Below, one piece after another: positions 28,692 through 37,168 of a DNA stretch of 64,000 nucleotides. Below the pieces are notes generated by a model. It saw nothing but the letters and a program-made list of their open reading frames with translations, made no database searches and was not told the DNA's origin. The stretch lies in assembly GCF_024436435.1 (NCBI RefSeq), contig NZ_JAFMZP010000001.1, positions 1-64,000 of the forward strand. Reading direction: 5' to 3'. Within the stretch, counting starts at the first letter, position 1; every line of letters starts with the position of its first letter. This stretch comes from Desertivirga xinjiangensis. GTDB lineage: Bacteria; Bacteroidota; Bacteroidia; Sphingobacteriales; Sphingobacteriaceae. A program made the position numbers and the translations under genes.

Positions 28692-29498
28692 TTAAGATGT
28701 TTTGAAGGAAAGTACCTCGACCCGAGCTCCGGTTTTAATATGGCCTTCATTAAGGGCCAGGAGATTTTGGCCAAAAAGGACTTTATTATCGAGCGACCTG
28801 TATTTGGACAGGGTAAGAAGAGGTTCTTTATTTCTTATTGCTGTATCCTGGTCTACAGTTGTAAGGACGCAGCGGGCGCAGGGCTTCGCTACCTTAAACC
28901 TAACATCGCTGATCTGAATCTCATTCCAGATATCTTCCTCAAAAGGTTCAGTTCCGGATATTACGATGTTTGGACGAAAGCGGTTCATCGGAACCGGATT
29001 AGCTAAGCGGCTATTTAAGTCGTTTAGAGACGCCTGGCTGATAAGAAGGAAAGGAAAAGCATCAGCAAAGCTGACATTTTCATTGTTTACAGTATAGCGG
29101 GGATCCACAGACCGGATAGTGTTTTCAGGCATAAAGATCAACCTGCACGACTTTTTTATCTGCTTGGTAAACCAGTCGTCGAACTCCTCATTTATATGAT
29201 AAGCCTCTATCTGGTCGTCCCAGACAGAGGCCTCCAACGTACGAGTTAAGGGAATATTAAACGGGATTGTAAGTTCAGACATATGGTGTTTGTGTCGAAT
29301 TACAATCCCGGCCTCAGTGATCTTTGTTTGTATTAATGCAAGTTGGTGTTCTGTCCTTTGGGTTATGAACTTGCCGTCTTCATCTACCAACATCCAGCGA
29401 CGATCGAATTCAAAACCTTTTTGCAATGCCTGTGCCCCCGGTAAACTTATTCCTGCAAGAGATTTAACGGGATAGATGTAAAGATCCTGTACATGCAT
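28692..29498 (-). CDS. MOSC-domain protein (YcbX/mARC-like)
   Basis: 268 residues. An N-terminal MOSC beta-barrel (YIYPVKSLAGISL, FDRRWMLVDEDGKFITQR) precedes a C-terminal MOSC domain with RFRPNIVI and PCARCVLTTVDQDT, whose second Cys is the likely molybdenum-cofactor ligand. Related proteins reduce N-hydroxylated compounds. It is in a run of same-strand genes (LemA to bestrophin). A redox partner is not obvious nearby and no ferredoxin domain is fused. Confidence 0.88.
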   Translation of the reverse strand: MHVQDLYIYPVKSLAGISLPGAQALQKGFEFDRRWMLVDEDGKFITQRTEHQLALIQTKITEAGIVIRHKHHMSELTIPFNIPLTRTLEASVWDDQIEAYHINEEFDDWFTKQIKKSCRLIFMPENTIRSVDPRYTVNNENVSFADAFPFLLISQASLNDLNSRLANPVPMNRFRPNIVISGTEPFEEDIWNEIQISDVRFKVAKPCARCVLTTVDQDTAIRNKEPLLTLSKYRSLDNKVLFGQNLLALNEGHIKTGARVEVLSFKTS

Positions 29499-29510
29499 GT
29501 TAGGCGTATT

Positions 29511-30062
29511 CTATTTTAAAACGCCTAATTTAACTAAAGCATAAAATATTGCACTGGTATGAAGGGCCTGGCCGAATTTATTTTCGAGTAAAAGTTGTTT
29601 TAATTCCTCCATTCCTACTGTCAGTACTTCTATTTCTTCACCACCATCAAGATGTTGATCGGCAACTTTTTTGCCGCCTTTTGCGAGGTAACACCAGGTT
29701 TTATTTGCGGAAGTAGAGGGGTTGGCATATACCGTGGAAATAAGTTCGATAGAATCGAACTGGTAACCGGTTTCTTCAAGCAGTTCACGTTTAATAGCAG
29801 CTTCGGGGGCTTCTCCTTCGTCCACACAACCGCCAGGGATTTCTAAAATAACCTCACCAGAGGCATGTCTGTACTGTCTAATAAGAACTACCTGATTGTC
29901 CTCTGTAATAGCAACAGCATTTGCCCAATCAGGGTATTCAAGAACGTAGTAATCATCTATTATAGTGCCATTCGGCATTTTGCAGGCGTCAATCCTTAAT
30001 GTCGCCCATTTTTCCTGTACTAAGTATTTTGAAGATAATTTTTCCCACTTAAGGTTACTCAT
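29511..30062 (-). CDS. NUDIX hydrolase, ADP-sugar pyrophosphatase-like
   Basis: 183 residues. A complete Nudix box, GGCVDEGEAPEAAIKRELLEETGY (starting near 76), binds Mg2+ and catalyses hydrolysis of nucleoside diphosphate compounds. The preceding YRHASGEVILEIPGG and the following TVYANPSTSANK are typical of ADP-ribose/ADP-sugar pyrophosphatases. It overlaps the upstream 136-residue gene by 8 nt, so they are translationally linked. The exact substrate is not determined. Confidence 0.88.
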   Translation of the reverse strand: MSNLKWEKLSSKYLVQEKWATLRIDACKMPNGTIIDDYYVLEYPDWANAVAITEDNQVVLIRQYRHASGEVILEIPGGCVDEGEAPEAAIKRELLEETGYQFDSIELISTVYANPSTSANKTWCYLAKGGKKVADQHLDGGEEIEVLTVGMEELKQLLLENKFGQALHTSAIFYALVKLGVLK

Positions 30063-30465
30063 ATTGAAGATTACTTAAAAATTTGTCTATCATTTCCCTT
30101 CGGTGTAAATTTTCGAAGGATTGCTGGTGATACTCTGTTTCGAGCATATTTAAAACTAGCGCTGTCTTGCGAAGAACCGTTTCTGTTTCCTTTGATTCTA
30201 TAAAAGGATGTACACTTTCAAACAAGATTGCACCCAGTAAATTTAATTTTTCTGCAGAATAGTCCTCGTTTTTTAATATTTCTCTGAACTCGTCAACAGA
30301 GTTTGATTGCAGAAATTCTTCGCTTAATCCAAATTCGGTGCTTACAACCTGCTTTGCAAGAGCCGTGGCATCGTCAACATTGCCATCATTTTTCAATCCG
30401 ATTATTTTAGCCAGTACCTGTGCCAGCTTTTGAATTTCTGCGTCAATAAAGTCTTTCCTAATCAT
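30055..30465 (-). CDS. Small helical protein of unknown function
   Basis: 136 residues, acidic and entirely helical in appearance, starting MIRKDFIDAEIQKLAQVLAK. No catalytic motif, Cys pair, signal peptide or membrane segment is visible. It starts 30 nt after a TPM-domain gene and overlaps the NUDIX gene by 8 nt, so it is probably produced with the NUDIX enzyme. It resembles uncharacterised proteins common in Bacteroidota; I cannot assign a role. Confidence 0.65.
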   Translation of the reverse strand: MIRKDFIDAEIQKLAQVLAKIIGLKNDGNVDDATALAKQVVSTEFGLSEEFLQSNSVDEFREILKNEDYSAEKLNLLGAILFESVHPFIESKETETVLRKTALVLNMLETEYHQQSFENLHRREMIDKFLSNLQYE

Positions 30466-30494
30466 GTTATTTCATTTTATAGATATTAATTCTT

Positions 30495-31295
30495 CTACCA
30501 GCTTCCGCTTGAGCCACCGCCACCAAAGCTTCCGCCGCCAAAGCCGCCAAAACCACCGCCGCTGCCTCCGCCGAATCCGCCACCACCGCCAGAAAAACCA
30601 CCCCAGCCGCTACTGCCTCTGCTGCTTCTTCCCATCTGAGAACCCATTAACATCCACCAGAACGGACTCGCGCCGCCGCGCCCACCAATAACCTGACCAC
30701 CACCACCGCCACCTCGTCTGGATATGATAATTGCGATAATGATAATGATGAGTATTCCAAAAGGGAAACCTCCCGAGCCTGTCTTCTGTTTTTTAGGCTT
30801 ATCGTTTTTATATTCACCTTTTGTATAGGAGATGATGGCATTAGTTGCATTGTCAAGTCCCTGATAGTAATTGCCTTGCTTAAAGCTTGGCTTAATTTCG
30901 TTTTCAATAATGCGTTTCGTGATCCCGTCGGGTAAAACACCTTCCACCCCATAGCCAGTTTGAATAGAAATTTTCCTATCCTCTATAGCGGCAAGTATCA
31001 CTACGCCATTGTTTTTACCCTTAGCTCCAACACCCCATTTCTCTCCAAGTCGTGCCGTATAGTCGGTTATATCATACTCACCTACCGACCTGATTAATAC
31101 AACGGCAATCTGTGTTGATGTTGAATCATCAAATGCAACCAGTTTCTGTTCGAGGAAGGAAACTTCACTTTCAGAAAGAGTGCCGGTGTAATCATTAACT
31201 AAACGGTTGGGTTTCTCAGGGAAATCCTGCGACCACGAGGTGATTGATAGAAAGCAGAGAAAGGAAACTAAGAAAGCTATTTTTTTAAATACCAT
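30495..31295 (-). CDS. TPM-domain membrane protein with Gly-rich tail (YgcG-like)
   Basis: 266 residues. A signal peptide (~1-22, ending TSWSQ), a TPM domain (RLVNDYTGTLSESE, then STQIAVVLIRSVGEYD, GVVILAAIEDRKISIQTGYG), one transmembrane helix near 175-190 (FPFGILIIIIIAIII) and a very Gly/Ser-rich tail of ~65 residues (blocks such as GGGGGFGGGSGGGFGG) ending SSGSW. TPM proteins of this type act at the envelope, for example in photosystem repair in plants; the bacterial role is unclear. It follows a second TPM gene and lemA, a combination seen repeatedly in bacteria. Confidence 0.88.
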   Translation of the reverse strand: MVFKKIAFLVSFLCFLSITSWSQDFPEKPNRLVNDYTGTLSESEVSFLEQKLVAFDDSTSTQIAVVLIRSVGEYDITDYTARLGEKWGVGAKGKNNGVVILAAIEDRKISIQTGYGVEGVLPDGITKRIIENEIKPSFKQGNYYQGLDNATNAIISYTKGEYKNDKPKKQKTGSGGFPFGILIIIIIAIIISRRGGGGGGQVIGGRGGASPFWWMLMGSQMGRSSRGSSGWGGFSGGGGGFGGGSGGGFGGFGGGSFGGGGSSGSW

Positions 31296-31355
31296 TTTTA
31301 TTCTGTTTAGCTGTCAGCTTCCGGTTAGCCACCTGAGGTAAACCAACAGCTTTAT

Positions 31356-31781
31356 TTACATATAGGAAATGTCGTCTGAGAGTTCGTTTTTGTCACCATC
31401 TAAAAGAGGAAAGTAAGCCTGAAGTTTCTCGCCGGCCAGGTGAATTCCCGTTATTATCCCTTCTGCGAGTTCCCCTTTTTTGAAGTGATCAAGCATTGCA
31501 TCCTTTGTGGTGTCCCAAAAATCAGGAGGAACTACTTTATTAATTCCTGCATCACCAATGATGGCGAATTTATGGTCTTCGGTGGCAATATAAATCAAAA
31601 CGCCATTTCTCAGAGCGGTTTGATTCATGTTCAGTTTAGAAAAATAATTGGCGGCTCTGTCCAGGGGATTTTCCGGACATTTTTTTTCCGCACAAATTCT
31701 TATTTCTCCACTAGTCTTGTCTTCCGCAGCTTCTACAGCTTTCCGGATATCTTCCTCTTCTTTTTCTGTGAATAATCTCAT
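31356..31781 (-). CDS. Short TPM-domain protein
   Basis: 141 residues. A TPM domain without signal peptide or membrane anchor: RKAVEAAEDKTSGEIRICAE, LRNGVLIYIATEDHKFAIIGDAGIN and MLDHFKKGELAEGI match the longer TPM protein next door. It is probably a cytoplasmic or peripherally bound companion of that protein. It lies 14 nt after lemA and about 60 nt before the second TPM gene on the same strand, so the three form one transcription unit. Confidence 0.85.
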   Translation of the reverse strand: MRLFTEKEEEDIRKAVEAAEDKTSGEIRICAEKKCPENPLDRAANYFSKLNMNQTALRNGVLIYIATEDHKFAIIGDAGINKVVPPDFWDTTKDAMLDHFKKGELAEGIITGIHLAGEKLQAYFPLLDGDKNELSDDISYM

Positions 31782-31795
31782 CTCAGGGACAGGGA

Positions 31796-32386
31796 TTAGA
31801 ATTCAACTTTGGGAGCTTTATTTGAGCCCGCTTCAGCCTGGAAATAGCCTTTTTTCTCAAATCCGAACATGCCAGCCATTAAGTTGTTTGGAAAAGAGCG
31901 GATTTTTGAGTTATAAGTTTGAGTTACCTCATTAAATTTTCTCCGTTCAACAGAAATACGGTTCTCGGTACCAGCTATTTCAGCCTGTAGCTCAAGGAAG
32001 TTTTGATTGGCTTTAAGTTGAGGATAGTTTTCAGTAACTACCATCAGTCTTCCCAGAGCAGAGCTTAGTTCTCCCTGCGCTTGCTGAAACTTCTCAATGC
32101 TTTCCGGGGTTAATTTAGCTGGATCCACATTCACGGCAGTTGCTTTAGCCCTGGCTTCTGTAACCCTGGTTAAGGTTTCCTGTTCAAAGTTAGCCGCACC
32201 CTTTACGGAATTTACCAGATTAGGAATCAGATCTGCCCGGCGTTGATATACGTTCTCTACTTGTGCCCATTGCGACTGAACTTGTTCGTCAAGTTCTACC
32301 ATGGTATTGTAGCCGCAGGAAGAAAGAGAAAGAATACTGAATAAACCAACTATTGTTAATAATCTTCTTAAGGATGTGTGTTTCAT
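31796..32386 (-). CDS. lemA: LemA-family lipoprotein
   Basis: 196 residues. A lipobox (SLSSCGYN, Cys near 24) is followed by the helical LemA domain: LDEQVQSQWAQVENVYQRRADLIPNLVNSVKG, then TRVTEARAKA, RLMVVTENYPQLKANQNFLELQAEIAGTENRI and RKFNEVTQTYNSKIRSFPNNL. LemA is a membrane-associated protein of unresolved function. It is first in a LemA-TPM-TPM cluster, which suggests that the three act together in the envelope. Confidence 0.92.
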   Translation of the reverse strand: MKHTSLRRLLTIVGLFSILSLSSCGYNTMVELDEQVQSQWAQVENVYQRRADLIPNLVNSVKGAANFEQETLTRVTEARAKATAVNVDPAKLTPESIEKFQQAQGELSSALGRLMVVTENYPQLKANQNFLELQAEIAGTENRISVERRKFNEVTQTYNSKIRSFPNNLMAGMFGFEKKGYFQAEAGSNKAPKVEF

Positions 32387-32476
32387 TTGTTGTAATGGTT
32401 AAAAGTTTTTCAATTTACATCTTAGATATCAAATTTCATACCTTTGTTACTGTCCCGGATAAAAACCAGGCAAATT

Positions 32477-34030
32477 ATGGTAAAAGAAATCGAACTTGTG
32501 CTTCTTCCTCATGAAGCTTCTGACGAATCTATCTTGCTTAAAACTGCTTCGAAAACCCTGAAGATCAGCGAAAAAAGTATAACATCTATCAAAGTACTGA
32601 AACGTTCAATAGACGCCAGAGGCCGTAAAACTGTATTCAGATTAAAGGTAAATGTATTTATTGAAGAAAATGATATACCTGAAGTTTTTACAGTTAATTT
32701 TCAGGATGTCAGCGACAAAAAGCCGGTTTTAATAGTTGGAGCGGGGCCCGCAGGTTTATTTGCAGCGATTCGTTGCATCGAGCTGGGACTGAAGCCTGTC
32801 ATCCTCGAAAGGGGAAAAGACGTTAAGCAGCGTCGGCGCGACCTGGCAGCTATTAACAGGGATGGTCTGATCAATCCGGAATCTAATTACTGTTATGGAG
32901 AAGGAGGTGCCGGGACATATTCGGACGGTAAATTATATACCCGTTCAAACAAAAGGGGAGACGTAAACTATGTGTTGAAAGCTTTTGTTGCTCATGGTGC
33001 GGCAGAAGACATTATGATAGATGCCAGGCCTCACATTGGTACCAATAAACTTCCGCAGATCATAACTGCTATGCGGGAAAGTATTTTAAACGCAGGTGGT
33101 GAATTACACTTTGATTGTAAGGTAACTGATTTACTTGTAAACTCTGGCAAGGTAGCCGGCGTAGAAACAGCAGAGGGGAATGTATTGAAGTCTGATGCGG
33201 TTATTCTTGCTACGGGACATTCAGCACGTGATATTTTTCATATTTTGAACAAAAAAGGCCTGTTGCTGGAGGCTAAACCTTTTGCACTAGGGGTGCGAAT
33301 TGAACATCCTCAATCTATAATAGACCAGGCTCAGTATCATTGCGATATCCGGGATCCATATTTGCCACCTTCTTATTACAGTCTGGTAGAGCAGGTTGAT
33401 AACAGGGGGGTGTTTTCATTTTGTATGTGCCCTGGTGGGATCATTGCCCCATGTTCTACAGATTTTAACGAAATCGTGGTAAATGGCTGGTCGCCCTCTA
33501 AAAGAAATAATCCTTTTGCAAACTCAGGTACTGTTGTTCAGATTAACTTCGAAGATGTTAAAGGTGATGATTCAGATCCATTTAGACTCTTGAATTTTCA
33601 GGCGGAAGTGGAACAAAAAGCATACCTGGCGGGAGGAGGGAAGCTGGTAGCTCCTGCACAGCGTATGGAGGATTTTGTAAAGGGAAAACTGTCAGTAGAT
33701 CTTCCGGAAAACTCTTACTTGCCTGGAACCAAAAGTGCGGATCTAAAAGAGGTACTTCCGTCATTTGTTTATGATCGCCTTAAGAAGGCTTTACCGGTAT
33801 TCGGAAAAAAAATGAAAGGCTATTTTACAAATGAGGCGATTCTCACCGGGGTAGAATCGAGAACATCTTCGCCCGTGCGTATACCCCGCGACCGGGACAA
33901 CTACCAACATCCGCAATTACAGGGCTTATTCCCTTGTGGAGAAGGCGCCGGCTATGCCGGAGGAATAGTATCAGCAGCTATTGATGGCATGAATTGTGCA
34001 GAAGCAGTATTGAAGTTAATTAAAAACTGA
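32477..34030 (+). CDS. FAD-dependent oxidoreductase of the NAD(P)/FAD family
   Basis: 517 residues. GAGPAGLFAAIRCIELG (near 90) is the dinucleotide-binding motif; YGEGGAGTYSDGKLYTRS and a second GxGxxG-like ATGHSARDIF region follow; the C-terminus has GEGAGYAGGIVSAAIDG. An N-terminal ~80-residue alpha/beta domain precedes the Rossmann motif, typical of this uncharacterised bacterial family. The ATG at 32477 is chosen over a TTG 33 nt upstream. Substrate unknown. It lies 6 nt before a CoA-binding gene, so the two are co-transcribed. Confidence 0.85.
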   Translation: MVKEIELVLLPHEASDESILLKTASKTLKISEKSITSIKVLKRSIDARGRKTVFRLKVNVFIEENDIPEVFTVNFQDVSDKKPVLIVGAGPAGLFAAIRCIELGLKPVILERGKDVKQRRRDLAAINRDGLINPESNYCYGEGGAGTYSDGKLYTRSNKRGDVNYVLKAFVAHGAAEDIMIDARPHIGTNKLPQIITAMRESILNAGGELHFDCKVTDLLVNSGKVAGVETAEGNVLKSDAVILATGHSARDIFHILNKKGLLLEAKPFALGVRIEHPQSIIDQAQYHCDIRDPYLPPSYYSLVEQVDNRGVFSFCMCPGGIIAPCSTDFNEIVVNGWSPSKRNNPFANSGTVVQINFEDVKGDDSDPFRLLNFQAEVEQKAYLAGGGKLVAPAQRMEDFVKGKLSVDLPENSYLPGTKSADLKEVLPSFVYDRLKKALPVFGKKMKGYFTNEAILTGVESRTSSPVRIPRDRDNYQHPQLQGLFPCGEGAGYAGGIVSAAIDGMNCAEAVLKLIKN

Positions 34031-34036
34031 TCGAAT

Positions 34037-34399
34037 ATGGCGAAGAAAACATTAGTTCTAGGTGCTACGCCTGATACCGGCCGCTATGCCTACCTGGCAT
34101 CAAATTCCTTGGTTAGACATGGGCACCCTATTATCAATGTAGGTTTAAAAAAAGGCGAAGCAGCAGGAGTGCCGATAGAACCTCCGAATGAAATACATTC
34201 TGATGTTGATACGATAACCTTGTATGTGGGTCCCAGAAATCAAATTGCCCTTTACGACTATATATTGGCAACTCATCCGAAACGTATTATATTTAATCCC
34301 GGTACCGAGAACCGCGAGTTAGAGCAAATGGCCAATGAGAGAGGTATTAAGACATTATATGCCTGCACTCTGGTAATGCTGTCGATAGGAAACTTCTGA
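34037..34399 (+). CDS. CoA-binding domain protein
   Basis: 120 residues forming a single Rossmann-like CoA-binding domain: KKTLVLGATPDTGRYAYLA at the start, INVGLKKGEAAG, and RIIFNPGTENRELEQMA. Such small proteins (YccU-like) bind CoA or nucleotides but have no established role. It follows the FAD oxidoreductase by 6 nt and converges with the rRNA methyltransferase 2 nt away, with no visible terminator between them. Confidence 0.85.
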   Translation: MAKKTLVLGATPDTGRYAYLASNSLVRHGHPIINVGLKKGEAAGVPIEPPNEIHSDVDTITLYVGPRNQIALYDYILATHPKRIIFNPGTENRELEQMANERGIKTLYACTLVMLSIGNF

Positions 34400-34401
34400 T
34401 A

Positions 34402-35778
34402 TTATTTTCGATCCTTAATTTCCTTTAAAATCCGCACCTCCTTCGGAAGGTAATTATTTATCCGGTTGGGTAATACTTTAGCCCACCCCAGGCCGAAACC
34501 CTGATAGCACATTAGGCTCCAGCCGGTTTGAGCATTGTCTAAACGTAAATCGTCTTTTCTTAGGAAGGCGATGGCCTGGTCGTATGTGAGTTCTGCCCGG
34601 CAGACATGTTCACTTACTATCAGACTTAATGCGAGTTCGTGAGCTGGAATCAGACCCTTTCCGATGATCTTGCCAGCAAACACCCCCGATTTTTTTAAAT
34701 AGAGCTTTGACTGCAGGAAATGAATGTCATCCCAATGAGCATGATTAATAATTGAGTACCCGTCTTTTACCGGCATTGCTTTAAGAGTTCCGGTTTTCAT
34801 ATTAAGCCAGCTTTCAACAATTTCCAGATCTTGTTTAACAGGCTTCTGCGACCTGCTTCGGGCATTGAAACTAGAATTTTGTCCTTCTTTTTTGCGGAAA
34901 CATGATACAAAAAAACCTTCTCCTTTTACTTTATGCGGATAAAACCGGTAGGCGAAGCACTTATGTTTCGATGATTCAGTTAGTACAATATTCCAGGCTG
35001 GATCAATATCTATTTTTACGGTTTCCAGGTTAAACGTATCACAAAGCCAGTCGGCAATATCTTCATTTTCTTCCGTCGAGTATGAGCATGTTGAATAGAT
35101 AAGCAAACCATCCTCCTTCAACGCCGGATAGGCATCGGCCAAAATTCGCTGCTGACGCTGGCTGCATAAAAGCACGTTGCTTTCAGACCACTCATTAACG
35201 GTGTCGGGATCTTTTCTCCACATTCCGGAACCAGAACAAGGAGCATCAACAACCATTACATCGAAATAGCTTTCAAGCCTTTGGAAATCTTTTGGATCAT
35301 TATTTGAAACCACTGAATTCAAAACGCCCCACTTAGTCATGTTATCTGTGAGTACAGGGACTCGCGTCTTGATTATCTCATTGGAGACCAAAAGACTGCT
35401 CTGGCTAATAAGGGAAGCAATTAATGTGCTCTTGCCCCCTGGTGCGGCACACAAATCAAGTACACGGAGATCAGCATTCAAATCGCAGCTTTGTTTCAGA
35501 ATATGTTCCAGGAACATAGAGGAGGCTTCCTGCACATAATAACATCCGGCATGAAACAAGGGGTCTGCAATAAATGAAGGTCTTTTTGCCAGATATCTGC
35601 CCTGTGAGGCCCAGGGGATCGATTCGCCTTGTTCAAATTCTGTAATAGGCTTTAGCGGATTCAACCGGATAGAAGTAATAGCTTCCGCAGCTTCATGCAC
35701 TTCAAAAAACAGCTCCTCTTCAATGTTGTATTTCTCCTTTAAGCTTTTGATCAGGGCAGGCGGAAGTTTATTGCTCAT
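34402..35778 (-). CDS. RsmF/NOL1-type rRNA (cytosine-5) methyltransferase
   Basis: 458 residues. SAM-dependent m5C methyltransferase, probably of 16S rRNA. SAM motif LDLCAAPGGKSTLIASL (near 112-128); catalytic motif IV VVDAPCSGSGMWRKDP; motif VI YSTCSYSTEENE supplies the second Cys. A C-terminal PUA-like/NOL1 domain (~300-458) includes GLIPAHELALS and GFGLGWAKVLPNRINNYLP. The two-cysteine mechanism is intact. Monocistronic on the minus strand. Confidence 0.9.
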   Translation of the reverse strand: MSNKLPPALIKSLKEKYNIEEELFFEVHEAAEAITSIRLNPLKPITEFEQGESIPWASQGRYLAKRPSFIADPLFHAGCYYVQEASSMFLEHILKQSCDLNADLRVLDLCAAPGGKSTLIASLISQSSLLVSNEIIKTRVPVLTDNMTKWGVLNSVVSNNDPKDFQRLESYFDVMVVDAPCSGSGMWRKDPDTVNEWSESNVLLCSQRQQRILADAYPALKEDGLLIYSTCSYSTEENEDIADWLCDTFNLETVKIDIDPAWNIVLTESSKHKCFAYRFYPHKVKGEGFFVSCFRKKEGQNSSFNARSRSQKPVKQDLEIVESWLNMKTGTLKAMPVKDGYSIINHAHWDDIHFLQSKLYLKKSGVFAGKIIGKGLIPAHELALSLIVSEHVCRAELTYDQAIAFLRKDDLRLDNAQTGWSLMCYQGFGLGWAKVLPNRINNYLPKEVRILKEIKDRK

Positions 35779-35927
35779 GCGGCAAAAATACCGATAGTTT
35801 TTGTTTGCTAAAAGTTTTTGAGATCTGGCACTTTGAAGGTCCTTTTGCGCGCCCAGTTCATAACATTCGCCGGTGAACGCCGGTTTCTTAATTCAGCCGC
35901 CAGACAACAAAAGCAAAGCTAAAACTA

Positions 35928-35958
35928 TTTGTAGTTAAATTATAAATGCTTACATTTG
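35928..35958 (+). promoter_or_regulatory. rpsF operon promoter, exact Bacteroidota consensus
   Basis: TTTG at 35928-35931, exactly 19 nt, then TACATTTG at 35951-35958. Transcription should begin near 35965. The leader then holds a CCCTA/TAGGG mini-hairpin at 35962-35975, a possible site for ribosomal-protein feedback (not proven). Confidence 0.8.
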
Positions 35959-36000
35959 CGCTCCCTATTTGTAGGGTAAATAATTGAAAACAAACAGACA

Positions 36001-36366
36001 ATGCAACAGTACGAAACAGTAATCGTTCTAACCCCGTTGTTATCTGATGAAGTTGCGAAAGAAGCAATTGCTAAATTCCGCAGCGTTCTAACTGATAACG
36101 GAGCCGAAATTATCCACGAAGATAATTGGGGTTTGAAGAAACTTGCGTATCCTATTCAAAAGAAAACGACAGGATACTATCACCTAATTGAATACAAGGC
36201 TCCGGGTGAATTAATTAATAAACTGGAGGTTGAATTCAGACGTGATGAGCGTGTTTTACGTTTCCTAACGGTTGCGCTTGACAAGCATGCACGTGCTTAC
36301 AGCGAGAAGAAACGCAGCGGAGCTTTCAATCAGAAAAAACAACAAACTGAGGAGGTAGCAGGATAA
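36001..36366 (+). CDS. rpsF: Ribosomal protein bS6
   Basis: 121 residues. Binds 16S rRNA with S18 in the platform of the small subunit. MQQYETVIVLTPLLSDE, a central WGLKKLAYPIQKKTTGYYHLIEY block and DERVLRFLTVALDKHA are characteristic, with a lysine/glutamine-rich tail. It heads the conserved rpsF-rpsR-rplI operon; its stop overlaps the rpsR start (TAATG). Confidence 0.97.
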   Translation: MQQYETVIVLTPLLSDEVAKEAIAKFRSVLTDNGAEIIHEDNWGLKKLAYPIQKKTTGYYHLIEYKAPGELINKLEVEFRRDERVLRFLTVALDKHARAYSEKKRSGAFNQKKQQTEEVAG

Positions 36367-36629
36367 TGGCAAGAGATCAAATTCAATACGTAACTGCCCC
36401 TAAAGTAGAGGATAACCGTAAAAAATATTGCCGTTTCAAAAAGAACGGGATTAAATACATCGATTATAAAGACGCTAACTTCCTTTTGAAGTTTGTAAAT
36501 GACCAGGGTAAAGTATTGCCTCGTCGTTTAACTGGTACTTCATTGAAGTTTCAACGTAAAGTAGCTCAGGCTGTTAAACGTGCTCGTCATATCGGTATTT
36601 TACCTTATGTTACTGATTCATTAAAATAA
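36366..36629 (+). CDS. rpsR: Ribosomal protein bS18
   Basis: 87 residues. Small-subunit protein that partners S6. KKYCRFKKNGIKYIDYKDANFLLKFVNDQGKVLPRRLTG and KRARHIGILPYV match the S18 core. It has a single Cys in KKYCRF and no zinc knuckle. It overlaps rpsF by 1 nt and precedes rplI by 17 nt. Confidence 0.97.
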   Translation: MARDQIQYVTAPKVEDNRKKYCRFKKNGIKYIDYKDANFLLKFVNDQGKVLPRRLTGTSLKFQRKVAQAVKRARHIGILPYVTDSLK

Positions 36630-36646
36630 TTGGAGGTAAATACGAA

Positions 36647-37090
36647 ATGGAAATTATTTTAAAACAAGATATTAAGAACCTTGGTGAGAAAGACGATATT
36701 GTAAACGTTAAGCCAGGTTACGGACGCAATTATCTTATTCCACAAGGATTTGCAACTCTTGCAACTTCTTCTGCAAAAAAAGTACTTGCTGAAAACTTAA
36801 AACAAGCCCAGTTCAAACAAGAGAAGATTAAAAATGACGCTCTTGCTATTGCTGCCCGTTTAGAAAGCGTTAAGCTTACTATTGGTGCTAAGGCTGGTGA
36901 AAGTGGTAAAATCTTTGGTGCAGTTAATACCATTCAGGTAGCTGATGCATTGAAGAAAGAAGGCTTCGAAGTTGATCGTCGCCGTATCACTTTTGAAACT
37001 GAACCTAAATTTGTTGGCGAATATGTAGCTAACTTAAACTTACACAAAGAAGTTAAAGTTCAGGTTCCTTTTGAAGTTGTTGCTGAGTAA
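36647..37090 (+). CDS. rplI: Ribosomal protein bL9
   Basis: 147 residues. Large-subunit protein at the L1 stalk base. MEIILKQDIKNLGEKDDIVNVKPGYGRNYLIP is the N-terminal domain; a long connecting helix (about 40-75) and a C-terminal domain (GKIFGAVNTIQVADALKK) follow. Unusually for this phylum, a GGAGG lies 10 nt before the ATG (36632-36636). It ends the operon before a 12-bp terminator. Confidence 0.97.
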   Translation: MEIILKQDIKNLGEKDDIVNVKPGYGRNYLIPQGFATLATSSAKKVLAENLKQAQFKQEKIKNDALAIAARLESVKLTIGAKAGESGKIFGAVNTIQVADALKKEGFEVDRRRITFETEPKFVGEYVANLNLHKEVKVQVPFEVVAE

Positions 37091-37125
37091 TCAGTACTCT
37101 TTTTAAGATTCAAAGAAATATACTG

Positions 37126-37160
37126 AAGTGCTCCTGATTTTTCAGGAGCACTTTTTATTT
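37126..37160 (+). terminator. rpsF-rpsR-rplI terminator
   Basis: A perfect 12-bp stem (37126-37137 with 37142-37153), a 4-nt loop and a T-rich tail. Confidence 0.92.
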
Positions 37161-37168
37161 TTACCCAT

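Noticed and set aside
30525-30620. Tandem nucleotide repeat in the TPM gene
   Set aside because: The repetition is explained by Gly/Ser codons of the protein's tail.
30464-30691. Arg/His/Ser-rich plus-strand frame opposite the TPM protein tail
   Set aside because: A mirror of the Gly-rich codon repeats on the other strand, typical of an antisense shadow.
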